Positions 19,025-27,189 of a stretch of DNA of 64,000 bases are shown one piece after another. The position numbers and the translations under genes were made by a program. The notes under the pieces are model-generated. The model saw only the letters and a list, made by a program, of their open reading frames with translations. It was not told the DNA's origin and did no database searches. The DNA is from Butyrivibrio fibrisolvens (GTDB lineage Bacteria; Bacillota; Clostridia; Lachnospirales; Lachnospiraceae): positions 2,976,001 through 3,040,000 of the forward strand of contig NZ_CP065800.1 of the NCBI RefSeq assembly GCF_023206215.1. The letters are read 5' to 3'. Positions within the stretch are counted from its first letter, which is position 1; the number at the start of each line of letters is the position of its first letter.

Positions 19025-19790
19025 AAGCGAACTCCTGGATCAGTATTTTCATCTGATCGAATACAAAATCAGATGCAATCGATAACATAGAGCTTGTAAG
19101 AAACAAAATTCCAAGTCCCACTAATATCTTGAGCTGCATACCTACAGCGAACATGTTGAGCTGAGGTGATACCTTGGCAAGGATACCAAGGACTATATTC
19201 ATGGTAAAAGATACTATAAACACAGGAAGTGTGATCCTAAAGCCTATGACCATGTAATCTTTCATGAATTCAAGCATAGTTCTTAAAAGGAAATGCATCT
19301 GGAAGTCGGCTCCGTTTACAGGGATTATGGTAAAAGAGTCTGCAAGTGCCTTTATAAGATATCTGTACATACCGCTTATTATAAGCATTATCATGAGCAT
19401 CTGCTGGTACATCGCTCCTGTTATTGTCACGTTGGTATTGGTGGTAGGATCCATGATAGATACCATGGAAAGACCTGTCATCATGTCTATGATCTGTCCT
19501 GCAAAGCTTCCTATCTGCATACAGATAAGTGCCGCAAAGGCAAGTATTGCTCCTGACAAAACTTCTTTTATGACTATGAAGGCATAACCATATACTGTGG
19601 AATAATTAAGGCCTGCTCTTGGGGCTACGTCATAGAGGACTATGGCGATAAAGAGCGAAAAGGCAACTTTGTATCTTGCAGGGATTCCTCTTGCTGAGAA
19701 AAAAGGCGCAACAAATACAAACGCAGATACGCGCACGAGGATCAAAAGAAAATATTCAAGATCTCCATAAGTAAAGGTTACGTCTATCAT
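19008..19790 (-). CDS. fliR: Flagellar export protein FliR
   Basis: Integral membrane core of the export gate with FliP and FliQ. The 260 residues have about six membrane segments; RVSAFVFVAPFFSARGIPAR, PRAGLNYSTVY and the conserved QIGSFAGQIIDMMTGLSM are typical. The ATG at 19790 has only a weak Shine-Dalgarno. It overlaps flhB by 17 bp. Confidence 0.95.
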   Translation of the reverse strand: MIDVTFTYGDLEYFLLILVRVSAFVFVAPFFSARGIPARYKVAFSLFIAIVLYDVAPRAGLNYSTVYGYAFIVIKEVLSGAILAFAALICMQIGSFAGQIIDMMTGLSMVSIMDPTTNTNVTITGAMYQQMLMIMLIISGMYRYLIKALADSFTIIPVNGADFQMHFLLRTMLEFMKDYMVIGFRITLPVFIVSFTMNIVLGILAKVSPQLNMFAVGMQLKILVGLGILFLTSSMLSIASDFVFDQMKILIQEFAYGLTP

Positions 19791-19840
19791 GGGCTTTGAG
19801 TTATAAGTTTAAAGGTGATTGATTCATACTTGCCAAGGTA

Positions 19841-19859
19841 CTTGAATCAATGATTCAAG
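19841..19859. repeat. Short palindrome between fliR and fliQ
   Basis: CTTGAATCA and TGATTCAAG face each other across one base. The core TTGAATC/GATTCAA also occurs in the larger hairpin element at 20200-20226, so it may be a remnant of the same family. Confidence 0.6.
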
Positions 19860-19874
19860 GAGTGGCCGCGCTAA

Positions 19875-20144
19875 TTAGTGAATATAAAGAGAGAAGTCAG
19901 ACCAGAGTTTGGTCATAAAGTCTGATATTTGAGTACCCATGTAACTTCCTAGGAAAATCAAACAGCCAAAGGCAACTAGGAGTTTAGGCACGAAAGTCAG
20001 CGTCTGTTCTTGGATCGATGTAACCGTCTGGAATATTGAGATTATTAGACCCATGATAAGGGAAGCCAGGAGCATTGGGCCTCCGACTTTGATAACTAAG
20101 AATAGTGCATCTCTTATGATCTGATTAACAACTCCGGCATCCAT
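19875..20144 (-). CDS. fliQ: Flagellar export protein FliQ
   Basis: An 89-residue protein with two membrane helices and the family motif GPMLLASLIMGLIISIFQTV followed by TSIQEQTLTFVPK. It is part of the FliPQR export core. Normal length, located between fliP and fliR. A 200-bp gap of palindromes separates it from fliP. Confidence 0.96.
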   Translation of the reverse strand: MDAGVVNQIIRDALFLVIKVGGPMLLASLIMGLIISIFQTVTSIQEQTLTFVPKLLVAFGCLIFLGSYMGTQISDFMTKLWSDFSLYIH

Positions 20145-20184
20145 AGGCGCCTCCGTGAATTTGCATCTGTAATAAAGCGTTTTC

Positions 20185-20344
20185 GTTCAAGAAAACATAC
20201 ATTTTTGAATCAAAGATTCAAAAATGCAGTAAATAGGCCAATTGAAAATGCCTTCGGCATTGGGCCTATTTACCAACCGATTCATTGAATCACGAAACAC
20301 GCAGTAAATGCGTGTTTCTGTAATTTATGTTCAAGAAAACATAC
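20185..20344. repeat. Palindromic repeat element, copy 1 (between fliP and fliQ)
   Basis: Bounded by two exact 16-bp direct repeats GTTCAAGAAAACATAC (20185-20200 and 20329-20344). Inside are hairpins CATTTTTGAATC/GATTCAAAAATG (20200-20226), AAATAGGCC/GGCCTATTT enclosing AATGCC-TTC-GGCATT (20231-20271), GATTC/GAATC (20279-20291) and GAAACACGCA/TGCGTGTTTC (20294-20318). Bases 20273-20337, read on the minus strand, match 61 of 65 bases of 33812-33876, and the remaining hairpins match copy 2 in layout but not in stem sequence. Confidence 0.88.
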
Positions 20345-21285
20345 TAATAGAAAGTTTTAACCAGGCTTCCTATTATCAGGTTCCAGCCGTCGGCTAGGAC
20401 GAATAGCAGGATTTTAAAAGGCATTGAGATCGTAGTTGGTGGCAGCATCATCATACCCATTGACATGAGTACTGAAGCTACTACCATATCTATCACTATA
20501 AATGGAATGTAGATAAGAAAGCCTATGATGAATCCTGTTCTTAATTCACTTATCATAAATGATGGAACCAGAACTGTTGTAGGTATGTCATCTAAGGTAC
20601 CGTCCCATTCATCGCCGCTTATCTCCATGAACATGACTACGTCCTTACGCTGGGTCTGAGGATACATGAACTCTCTTATGGGTTTCATGGCACTGTCTAG
20701 TAGTTCCTGCTGTGTTAATTCGCCATTTTCAAAGGGGACGTATGCTTCATTATATACTCTTAGTATAGTCGGCTGCATGATAAAGAATGTCAGAAACAAA
20801 GCCAGTCCTATTATTACCATGTTAGGAGGGGCTGTCTGTGTATTAAGTGCTGTTCGGGTAAAGTGAAGAACCAGGATGATCCTCGTAAAAGAGGTCATCA
20901 TGATGATAAAAGAAGGCAGCAGCGCAAGTAAAGTAAGTGTTATGAAAATGCGCAGTGCACCATTAATTTCGCCGTTACCGTTGTCATAAGTAACAGTGAC
21001 ATAGTTGGCTATATTAAGTTCCGATAGATCTTCTGCCGTTTGAGCCGTGCCGGGTTCTGTGATATTGGTACGTTCATCGTCAGTACCTGTAAGATGATAA
21101 TCCGGTTCTATTGTAGGGTCAGTATCCGTGGTGTCGTCAACGTAAACCGTTCCGGCCTCGGTCGCATAAGATACTATTGGAATAGCAAAGAAAAGAAAGG
21201 CCACCATACCCGCAAATGCTACGGTGCTGATGACAGCCGTAGAATAAAGCCGGCGTATGTTGTCCTTTCCCTTAGGATTTCTCAT
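20344..21285 (-). CDS. fliP: Flagellar export protein FliP
   Basis: Core export gate protein. The 313 residues begin with a basic stretch and a hydrophobic leader (about 12-40), then a variable acidic region, then conserved FliP: LPSFIIMMTSFTRIILVLHF, the region near LALFLTFFIMQP, and the C-terminal VIDMVVASVLMSMGMMMLPP. The leader is longer than usual, and cleavage after the YA of VSYATEAG is plausible. It lies downstream of fliO. The stop lies next to the repeat element. Confidence 0.96.
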   Translation of the reverse strand: MRNPKGKDNIRRLYSTAVISTVAFAGMVAFLFFAIPIVSYATEAGTVYVDDTTDTDPTIEPDYHLTGTDDERTNITEPGTAQTAEDLSELNIANYVTVTYDNGNGEINGALRIFITLTLLALLPSFIIMMTSFTRIILVLHFTRTALNTQTAPPNMVIIGLALFLTFFIMQPTILRVYNEAYVPFENGELTQQELLDSAMKPIREFMYPQTQRKDVVMFMEISGDEWDGTLDDIPTTVLVPSFMISELRTGFIIGFLIYIPFIVIDMVVASVLMSMGMMMLPPTTISMPFKILLFVLADGWNLIIGSLVKTFY

Positions 21286-21328
21286 ATTCCGCTTATTCCC
21301 CCGCTATCGCGATATTATCGGCGATATA

Positions 21329-21670
21329 TTATCGCTGCAAACCCTGTTTAATTTTGTCCATGACATCTCTGAAGGAATTCATAGAAGTCTCCTCCTGCGA
21401 AATCGCTTCCACGTCCTCGGATGAAAGCTCGCAGAGTTTTTCTATGGAATCCTTGCTCACAGCTATTGCCACATACTTTTGGCCAATACGTATTATCTGT
21501 ACATATTGGCTCGGGCTAAGGCGCATAACTTCAACAGATTCAATGTTGGTATTCACAGAATGATTTTTCTGATATCCAGCAATAAATCTGGTGGTAAAAT
21601 ATGTCAGCACCAGTATAACTATGAATAGAAATATCACAGTCAAAAACTGAGCAAATGCTGTAAGATCCAA
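21329..21670 (-). CDS. fliO: Flagellar assembly protein FliO/FliZ
   Basis: A 113-residue single-pass membrane protein (segment about residues 8-28) with a small cytoplasmic domain containing SVEVMRLSPSQYVQIIRIGQ and YVAIAVSKDSIEKLCEL, which matches the FliO family pattern. FliO helps assemble the FliP ring. It is between cheY and fliP, its usual place, and begins 1 bp after cheY. Confidence 0.88.
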   Translation of the reverse strand: MDLTAFAQFLTVIFLFIVILVLTYFTTRFIAGYQKNHSVNTNIESVEVMRLSPSQYVQIIRIGQKYVAIAVSKDSIEKLCELSSEDVEAISQEETSMNSFRDVMDKIKQGLQR

Positions 21671-21671
21671 C

Positions 21672-22034
21672 TTATCCTATAACCTTCTTGACAGCCTCGA
21701 GAACGCGGTCTGCCTGGAAAGGCTTAACAATAAAGTCACGAGCGCCTGACTGTATAGCTTCAACAACCATGGCCTGCTGACCCATTGCTGAACACATGAT
21801 AACTACCGCCTTAGGATCACCTTCTTTGATCTTCTTCAAAGCCTGTATTCCATCCATCTCAGGCATAGTGATATCCATAAGCACAAGATCCGGATGAAGC
21901 TCGTTGTACTTCTCAACAGCCTTAGCTCCATTCTCTGCTTCGCCTGCGACATTGTAGCCATTTTTTGTAAGAATATCCTTGATCATCATTCTCATAAATG
22001 CTGCGTCATCACAAACTAACACATTTTTTGCCAT
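21672..22034 (-). CDS. cheY: Chemotaxis response regulator CheY
   Basis: A 120-residue single-domain receiver. The acidic pocket D9/D10 (VCDDAAFMR), phospho-acceptor in LVLMDITMPEMDG, the Thr/Ser near VIMCSAMGQQ and Lys in FIVKPFQ are all present. Phosphorylated by CheA, it binds FliM/FliY. Its place between fliY and fliO is the same as in B. subtilis. No output domain is attached. Confidence 0.96.
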   Translation of the reverse strand: MAKNVLVCDDAAFMRMMIKDILTKNGYNVAGEAENGAKAVEKYNELHPDLVLMDITMPEMDGIQALKKIKEGDPKAVVIMCSAMGQQAMVVEAIQSGARDFIVKPFQADRVLEAVKKVIG

Positions 22035-22160
22035 CGCTCATTCTCCATTTCTTTACGTAAGTTTTTTGTTGTCAGTATTATGTTAATCGCAATCTGCGTT
22101 GAATATATCGGACAGATTTGCAAATAACTTTACATCTTTAATAAATGATACAAAACCCTT

Positions 22161-23381
22161 TTACTTAATTATCTCAGTGACTCTTACACCAAAGCTTTCA
22201 TCGATTACAACTACTTCGCCTTTGGCTACGTACTTGCCGTTTACAAGTACGTCAACGGGTTCACCTGCGACTTTGTCAAGCTCTATGATCGTACCCGGTG
22301 CAAAATCAAGGATATCGGATATAGGTTTGTGAGTACGTCCAAGCTCTACTGTGACTTCCAAAGGAACATCTTTGATAAGCGTGATGTTCTCTCCGCCTGC
22401 GATAAGCTGCCCGTCCGGTGAGAAGTTTTGGAAGGATGCCGGCTGCACGTTCATGTTCTGCATAGGCATCATCTGCGGCTGCATCATCATCGGCTGCTGC
22501 ATCATCATGGGTTGTCCCATCATAGGCTGACCCATCATTGGCTGTCCCATCATCTGGGACTGATCCATAGAAGGCGCTGCAGCTTCTGGTCCGGGTGCTG
22601 CCGGAGCCGGTGAAGGTGCCGGCGCAGGAGCCGGTTCTCCTGGTGGTGGGAGCTGATCCTCTTTAGTGCTTGTAATAAAAGTATCGTACAAACTCTTCGC
22701 AAAGTCAACGGGATACAGTTGCATAATTGACGAATCTACGAGATCACCAATCTGCATCTTAAAGGTAATCCTTACGAAAGTACCCCTTAAAAATTCAGCA
22801 ATCTCACCGGGATCCGTATCCATTGCTGCAAGGAGTGTTGCCTGCGGAGGTGAGATATCAACTTTCTGGTCGATCATAGATGAAAGAGCGGTCGCAGCAG
22901 CACCCATCATCTGGTTCATAGCTTCAGAAATAGCGGACAGCTGCAACTCTCCGATCTCTCCATCCTGAATATTAGTACCGTCACCACCCATCATAAGATC
23001 TGTAATGACCATAACATCATGTTCTTTTAATATCATGATGTTACTTCCATCAAGACCTATAGTGTACTTGATCTGTACGAATACACATGGCCTTTCATAA
23101 TCCGCCATGAGTCTGTCCCAGTTACAAAGTGTAACTCTGGGGGTTGTGATATTAACCTTCTGGTTAACGAGTGAGAACAGTGTTGTCGCGGAAGAACCCA
23201 TACTGATATTGGCAACTTCACCAACCGCATCTTTCTCGACATCAGTAAGAAGGGATTCATCAATCTCACTACTCATAGCGCCACCTCCGGCCGGTGCACT
23301 GTCACCGGAATCCGCACCACCGGATGTATCCATCCCTTCCAAGAGGGCGTTGATCTCATCCTGAGAGAGTGTTCCGTCCAT
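22161..23381 (-). CDS. fliY: Flagellar motor switch phosphatase FliY
   Basis: A 406-residue switch protein. The N-terminus DGTLSQDEINALLEGM is a CheY-P docking peptide like that of FliM. Two CheC-type phosphatase helices follow (EVANISMGSSATTLFSL near residue 55 and EAMNQMMGAAATALSSMI near 150), then a Pro/Ala linker and a Met/Gln/Pro-rich stretch (about 275-310, with GQPMMGQPMM repeats), and a C-terminal SpoA/FliN domain ending in VTEIIK. It both forms the C-ring and dephosphorylates CheY-P. It is 4 bp from fliM. Confidence 0.95.
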   Translation of the reverse strand: MDGTLSQDEINALLEGMDTSGGADSGDSAPAGGGAMSSEIDESLLTDVEKDAVGEVANISMGSSATTLFSLVNQKVNITTPRVTLCNWDRLMADYERPCVFVQIKYTIGLDGSNIMILKEHDVMVITDLMMGGDGTNIQDGEIGELQLSAISEAMNQMMGAAATALSSMIDQKVDISPPQATLLAAMDTDPGEIAEFLRGTFVRITFKMQIGDLVDSSIMQLYPVDFAKSLYDTFITSTKEDQLPPPGEPAPAPAPSPAPAAPGPEAAAPSMDQSQMMGQPMMGQPMMGQPMMMQQPMMMQPQMMPMQNMNVQPASFQNFSPDGQLIAGGENITLIKDVPLEVTVELGRTHKPISDILDFAPGTIIELDKVAGEPVDVLVNGKYVAKGEVVVIDESFGVRVTEIIK

Positions 23382-23384
23382 CTT

Positions 23385-24365
23385 TTATTCCTCCTCTCTT
23401 ATCACCGACGTAACCCTAACCGCATACTTTTTTTCCGAAGTACCGGGAAGTGCCGTAAATTTATCAATATCTCCCACATATACATGCATTTCCTGAGTTA
23501 CTTTGGAATCAAGTCTTATAATATCGCCAAGCTGCAACTGTACAAAGTCGCTGACAGATACCTGGCACTTTCCAAGTACAGCTTTGACAGGAACATCGAT
23601 TCTCCTGACAAGTGATTCAAGGAATTCAGAATCATTCTCTTCATTATGCCTTTGCATACTGGAGAACCAGTACTTGGTATTGAGACGATCCATTACACTT
23701 TCCAGTGTAAAAAAAGGAAGACAGAAGTTCATAAGTCCTTCCACATCGCCTATTTTCATATTCAGTGTTACAATAGCGATCATATCAGTAGGTGATATGA
23801 CCTGGGCAAACTGAGGATTGGTCTCTATTCTGTCAAGAATAGGATCGATATTAACAACGTTCTCCCATGGTTCAACAAGCTGCTGGACACAGATAGTTAC
23901 CATCTTCTCTATAAGCGGCATCTCTATATCTGTAAAAGGCCTGGGTCTGTCAAGAGCAGTTCCCTCACCTCCCAGCATTCTGTCTATAAAAGCAAATCCG
24001 ATATTGGACTGGACTTCTACTATTATCTGACCCTGCAGAGGATTAAAATTAACTATTCCAAGGATTACAGGGTTTGAAAGAGCATTGGAAAACTCGGAGA
24101 AAGTAACTGTTTCTGAGTTCTCTACTGTGATCTGTACATTTTTTCTAAGATAAAGAGGCATAGTTGTAGCAAGGAGTCTTCCGTAGTGCTCGAAGATGAT
24201 CTCAAGAGTCCTAAGATGCTCTTTAGAGAACTTCGCAGGGCGTCTGAAATCATAGTCCTTGACCTTCTTCTCATCGGCCTTGGACATCTCCTCTACATCA
24301 AGTTCACCCGTTGACAGCGCCGCCAGCAGGTTATCTATCTCATTTTGGCTAAGGACATCACTCAT
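23385..24365 (-). CDS. fliM: Flagellar motor switch protein FliM
   Basis: C-ring protein that binds CheY-P. The 326 residues start with the docking motif VLSQNEIDNLLAAL, then the CheC-like middle domain (landmarks YGRLLATTMPLYLRKNVQI and GFAFIDRMLGGEG) and a C-terminal SpoA domain (LGDIIRLDSKVTQEMHVYVG). Length is typical. It lies between fliL and fliY. Confidence 0.97.
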   Translation of the reverse strand: MSDVLSQNEIDNLLAALSTGELDVEEMSKADEKKVKDYDFRRPAKFSKEHLRTLEIIFEHYGRLLATTMPLYLRKNVQITVENSETVTFSEFSNALSNPVILGIVNFNPLQGQIIVEVQSNIGFAFIDRMLGGEGTALDRPRPFTDIEMPLIEKMVTICVQQLVEPWENVVNIDPILDRIETNPQFAQVISPTDMIAIVTLNMKIGDVEGLMNFCLPFFTLESVMDRLNTKYWFSSMQRHNEENDSEFLESLVRRIDVPVKAVLGKCQVSVSDFVQLQLGDIIRLDSKVTQEMHVYVGDIDKFTALPGTSEKKYAVRVTSVIREEE

Positions 24366-24389
24366 ATAATTCTCCCATAAGTCCCTATG

Positions 24390-24941
24390 TTACATCTTAA
24401 CCGGCAAGAACGAACTAAAGCTTATGTCATAAATAAATGCTGAACCAAAATAATCCTGAACCTTATCAAGAATCTCTCTCTCTATGGCAGCCTGATTATC
24501 TGAGATATTGTCATAGTTGTACTGGGATACAACTTCGTTGGCTATAGATTTGATCTTGGATGTGGCACCTGCAAGGCTTTCACTGGATCCAAGAGTTGCA
24601 TAATCAGAATTCACCGTATCCATGGATATGTTAAGAGAGCACTGAAGGATCGCAGCCTGACCGCTATCTGTCTTAGCAAGAGATATCTGAATGTCTGTGA
24701 TCTCGAAGTTGGCTGTCTCTGCAGCTGTGATATCAGATGCCTGTCTTGCAAATCCGGAACTGGTACCGGCTCCGCCGCCAGCTTCAAGTTCAAGAGCTGC
24801 TGCAATATCTGATATTACTGTAGCTGTCTTCTGGTTGGTCTGCATAACTGACAGCATTACTATTCCGGTTAATACTGTATTGATCACAAGAAGAGCCAGA
24901 ATAATGATCGCCAGCATATTCCTTTTCATATTTACCTCCAA
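24390..24941 (-). CDS. fliL: Flagellar basal-body protein FliL
   Basis: A 183-residue single-pass membrane protein (segment about residues 8-31, MLAIIILALLVINTVLTGIV) with an extracellular C-domain. It ends KVQDYFGSAFIYDISFSSFL, which matches the family end where FliL proteins carry a conserved Y/F-D-x-x-F-S-x-F/W pattern. FliL supports stator activity. It lies between motB and fliM, the usual order. Confidence 0.88.
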   Translation of the reverse strand: MEVNMKRNMLAIIILALLVINTVLTGIVMLSVMQTNQKTATVISDIAAALELEAGGGAGTSSGFARQASDITAAETANFEITDIQISLAKTDSGQAAILQCSLNISMDTVNSDYATLGSSESLAGATSKIKSIANEVVSQYNYDNISDNQAAIEREILDKVQDYFGSAFIYDISFSSFLPVKM

Positions 24942-24987
24942 ACTCCTGGAAATAAGCTCTTAGCTACTAATGTTACAGGCTCTGGGG

Positions 24988-25046
24988 AAGTCATTTTTCA
25001 AAGAAAAATGACTTCTCGGATTTAAAATCCCCCTTGGGGATTTTAA
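24988..25046. repeat. Two perfect hairpins between motB and fliL
   Basis: AAGTCATTTTTC/GAAAAATGACTT (24988-25014, 3-nt loop) and TTAAAATCCCC/GGGGATTTTAA (25022-25046, 3-nt loop) are perfect. Neither has a T run, so they look like mRNA punctuation rather than terminators. The second shares TTAAAATCC with the hairpin at 30321-30352. Confidence 0.85.
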
Positions 25047-25050
25047 CATC

Positions 25051-25941
25051 CTAGTATTGAGCACTAAGTGGGTTGTAGATCCTTATCTCTACACGTCTGT
25101 TCTTGGCCCTGCCTTCTGCGGTGGTATTGTCCGCAACCGGCTGATACTCACCTCTTCCGGAGTGCTTGATATTGGCAGGATCAAGGTCTGTTACATCGAT
25201 AATATAATAAAAAACGGCAAGTGCACGTGCATCCGACAATTCATCATTATTGGCAAACTGTGATGTATGAATAGGCACGTTATCTGTGTGACCTTCTATC
25301 TCTATAGTGCCGCCAGCGTAGCTTGAAAGCACGGCGCCAACTTTATCAAGAACAGGATATGCACTCTCCTGAACCTGTGCACTACCTGATGCAAAAAGGA
25401 GCGATCCATTAATAGTAAGCTGTACATACTGACTCGTATAATTTAGAACTACATCTGATATAACTTCCTCTTCTGTAAGCTCAGCCTTCTCGGAATCAGT
25501 CATTCCGGCCTGCAAAGCTTCTGTCACTTCCTTGGCAAGATTCTCTGAAGCTTCCATCTGAGCTGCTTCCAGCATAGCCTCTGCTTCAGATACATCGGGA
25601 GCTCCCACTGCGCTTTGATCTCCGGACGTGGCATCTGTCGGGTCCTGGGCATCACCTGATGCTGCTGCCCCCATAGAAGTAGTATATGCAGACAGAGAAC
25701 TTAGCTGTGATACACCATCTCCTATCAGCGCTCCATCACCAAGAGCATTCTGGCCACCGGAGAAAATACCAAAAGCCGCACTAAAAGAAGCTGCAACTTC
25801 CTCATACTTGGCCGCATCCAAAGTTGACATTGAGAAAAGAAGCACGAAGAAACACAAAAGCAGATTCATAAGATCGCCAAATGTACCCTGCCAGGCAGGA
25901 CATCCTTTTTTAGGCGGGGCTTCTTTTTTTGCTTTAGCCAT
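25051..25941 (-). CDS. motB: Flagellar stator protein MotB
   Basis: Peptidoglycan-anchored stator subunit. In 296 residues: a short basic N-terminus, one membrane helix containing the proton/sodium-binding Asp23 in FGDLMNLLLCFF, a linker rich in Ala/Ser/Gly, and an OmpA-like domain with IEIEGHTDNVPIH and NDELSDARA, the peptidoglycan-binding motif. The plug and linker are longer than average. The ATG overlaps the motA stop by 1 bp. Confidence 0.96.
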   Translation of the reverse strand: MAKAKKEAPPKKGCPAWQGTFGDLMNLLLCFFVLLFSMSTLDAAKYEEVAASFSAAFGIFSGGQNALGDGALIGDGVSQLSSLSAYTTSMGAAASGDAQDPTDATSGDQSAVGAPDVSEAEAMLEAAQMEASENLAKEVTEALQAGMTDSEKAELTEEEVISDVVLNYTSQYVQLTINGSLLFASGSAQVQESAYPVLDKVGAVLSSYAGGTIEIEGHTDNVPIHTSQFANNDELSDARALAVFYYIIDVTDLDPANIKHSGRGEYQPVADNTTAEGRAKNRRVEIRIYNPLSAQY

Positions 25942-26735
25942 TACTCACCTCCGCCACCGTTAGCTGCGTCGTAAGCTTCTCTTTCTGATGGAGTCATAAA
26001 TGCCTTAAGCTTTTCTTCTGTAACTCTGGGGTTCTCGCCTGCCTGAATAGACAAGATTCCTTCTATCATAACCCCTTTATAAGTAAGTTCCTGATCATTA
26101 TCGAATTTTAATTTTTCTGCTACAGGGAAACATATCCAGTTAGCAATTGCAGATCCGTAGAATGTAGTGATAAGAGCAACCGCCATGTTAGGCCCAAGTG
26201 ATGATGCATCAGACATGTTATTGAGCATGTTAACAAGTCCTATAAGTGTACCGATCATACCCCAGGAAGGTCCCTGGCTGGCCCAGTCCTCAAAGAACTT
26301 GATATTCAGTTTATGTCTTGCATCAACCGCATCTATTTCTGCTTCCAGAATAGCTCTGACAAGTTCAGGCTCGGTACCGTCTGCTGTTAATAGGAGTCCC
26401 TTTTTAAGTAGAGGATCCTCGATACCGTTAGCCGCTTCTTCCAAAGCAAGAAGTCCTTCTTTTCTTGCAGTGTTGGACAAATCGACAATCTGTTTAACAA
26501 GACCTGACATATCAAGGCTTGGCATCTTGATAACGATTCCTACAGTCTTAAGTGCACCTATGGCACCAGGTAACGTATTGGTACCCAATGTAGCAAGAAG
26601 CGAACCTCCAATTGTAATAATTACTGATGGTATATCAATATAACTGGGAATTGTTTGAAGACCACCAGCAGTTGCAATTCCTATAAGAATGATAAATACA
26701 CCGCCACCAAGCGCTGCTAATGTAGCTATATCCAC
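25941..26735 (-). CDS. motA: Flagellar stator protein MotA
   Basis: Stator subunit with four membrane helices in 264 residues; the cytoplasmic loop holds the conserved charged region RKEGLLALEEAANGIEDPLL and the proline-bearing segment GPSWGMIGTLIGLVNML, which couples ion flow to torque. It is immediately followed by motB. A 454-bp AT-rich gap upstream separates it from flgE and probably holds its own promoter. Confidence 0.96.
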   Translation of the reverse strand: MDIATLAALGGGVFIILIGIATAGGLQTIPSYIDIPSVIITIGGSLLATLGTNTLPGAIGALKTVGIVIKMPSLDMSGLVKQIVDLSNTARKEGLLALEEAANGIEDPLLKKGLLLTADGTEPELVRAILEAEIDAVDARHKLNIKFFEDWASQGPSWGMIGTLIGLVNMLNNMSDASSLGPNMAVALITTFYGSAIANWICFPVAEKLKFDNDQELTYKGVMIEGILSIQAGENPRVTEEKLKAFMTPSEREAYDAANGGGGE

Positions 26736-27030
26736 GTTAAATCTCCTTTATCCAGGTTATTAACAATAGATAGACATGGTTCGTACAAACAACTGCTCGC
26801 AATAAATATTTATTATAAAAATATTATATCACGAAATATTGTACTTGTCTGTCAATTTTATACTAAAGATACAAATTTTTTTGCAATTTTTGGTACAATT
26901 TGAACCATTAGTCACTCGCTTTTCTCGCGACATTAGGTTAAAAATCTAATATACGGTCATTATCCTTTTTGAAAAAATACAAATGCCGGCAGATGCCGCC
27001 CTGGTAATAAGGGGCATCTGCTCGGTATAA
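26736..27030 (-). promoter_or_regulatory. AT-rich region upstream of motA with candidate promoter and hairpin
   Basis: On the minus strand TTGCAA and TATAAA are separated by 18 bp (about 26863-26892), and a perfect TTGACA and a perfect TATAAT lie nearby but 21 bp apart. A hairpin GCAGATGCC/GGCATCTGC spans 26989-27021, with a T-rich stretch about 10 nt downstream, so flgE transcription may partly end here. No flbD-like small gene was found, although flbD usually sits between flgE and motA. Confidence 0.4.
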
Positions 27031-27180
27031 ATCTTATGATAAAAAACGAAATCTTATGATATAAATCGAAAACTTATGATATAAATCAAAATCTTATAAT
27101 ATAAATCAAAATCTTATGATATAAATCAAAATCTTATAATATAAATCAAAATCTTATGATATAAATCAAAATCTTATGAC
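27031..27180. repeat. Tandem 20-bp repeats downstream of flgE
   Basis: Seven and a half copies of a 20-bp AT-rich unit (typical form ATCTTATGATATAAATCAAA), with the first copies more diverged. The unit is not a multiple of three, is non-coding, and begins just 9 bp after the flgE stop. There is no spacer structure, so it is not a CRISPR. Confidence 0.95.
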
Positions 27181-27189
27181 TTCATATCA

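Noticed and set aside
27031..27180. CRISPR array
   Set aside because: Copies are directly tandem with no unique spacers, and no cas genes are present.
26736..27189. Missing flbD gene hidden in the gap
   Set aside because: No frame of 60-70 codons with FlbD-like sequence was found; the gap holds repeats and hairpins only.
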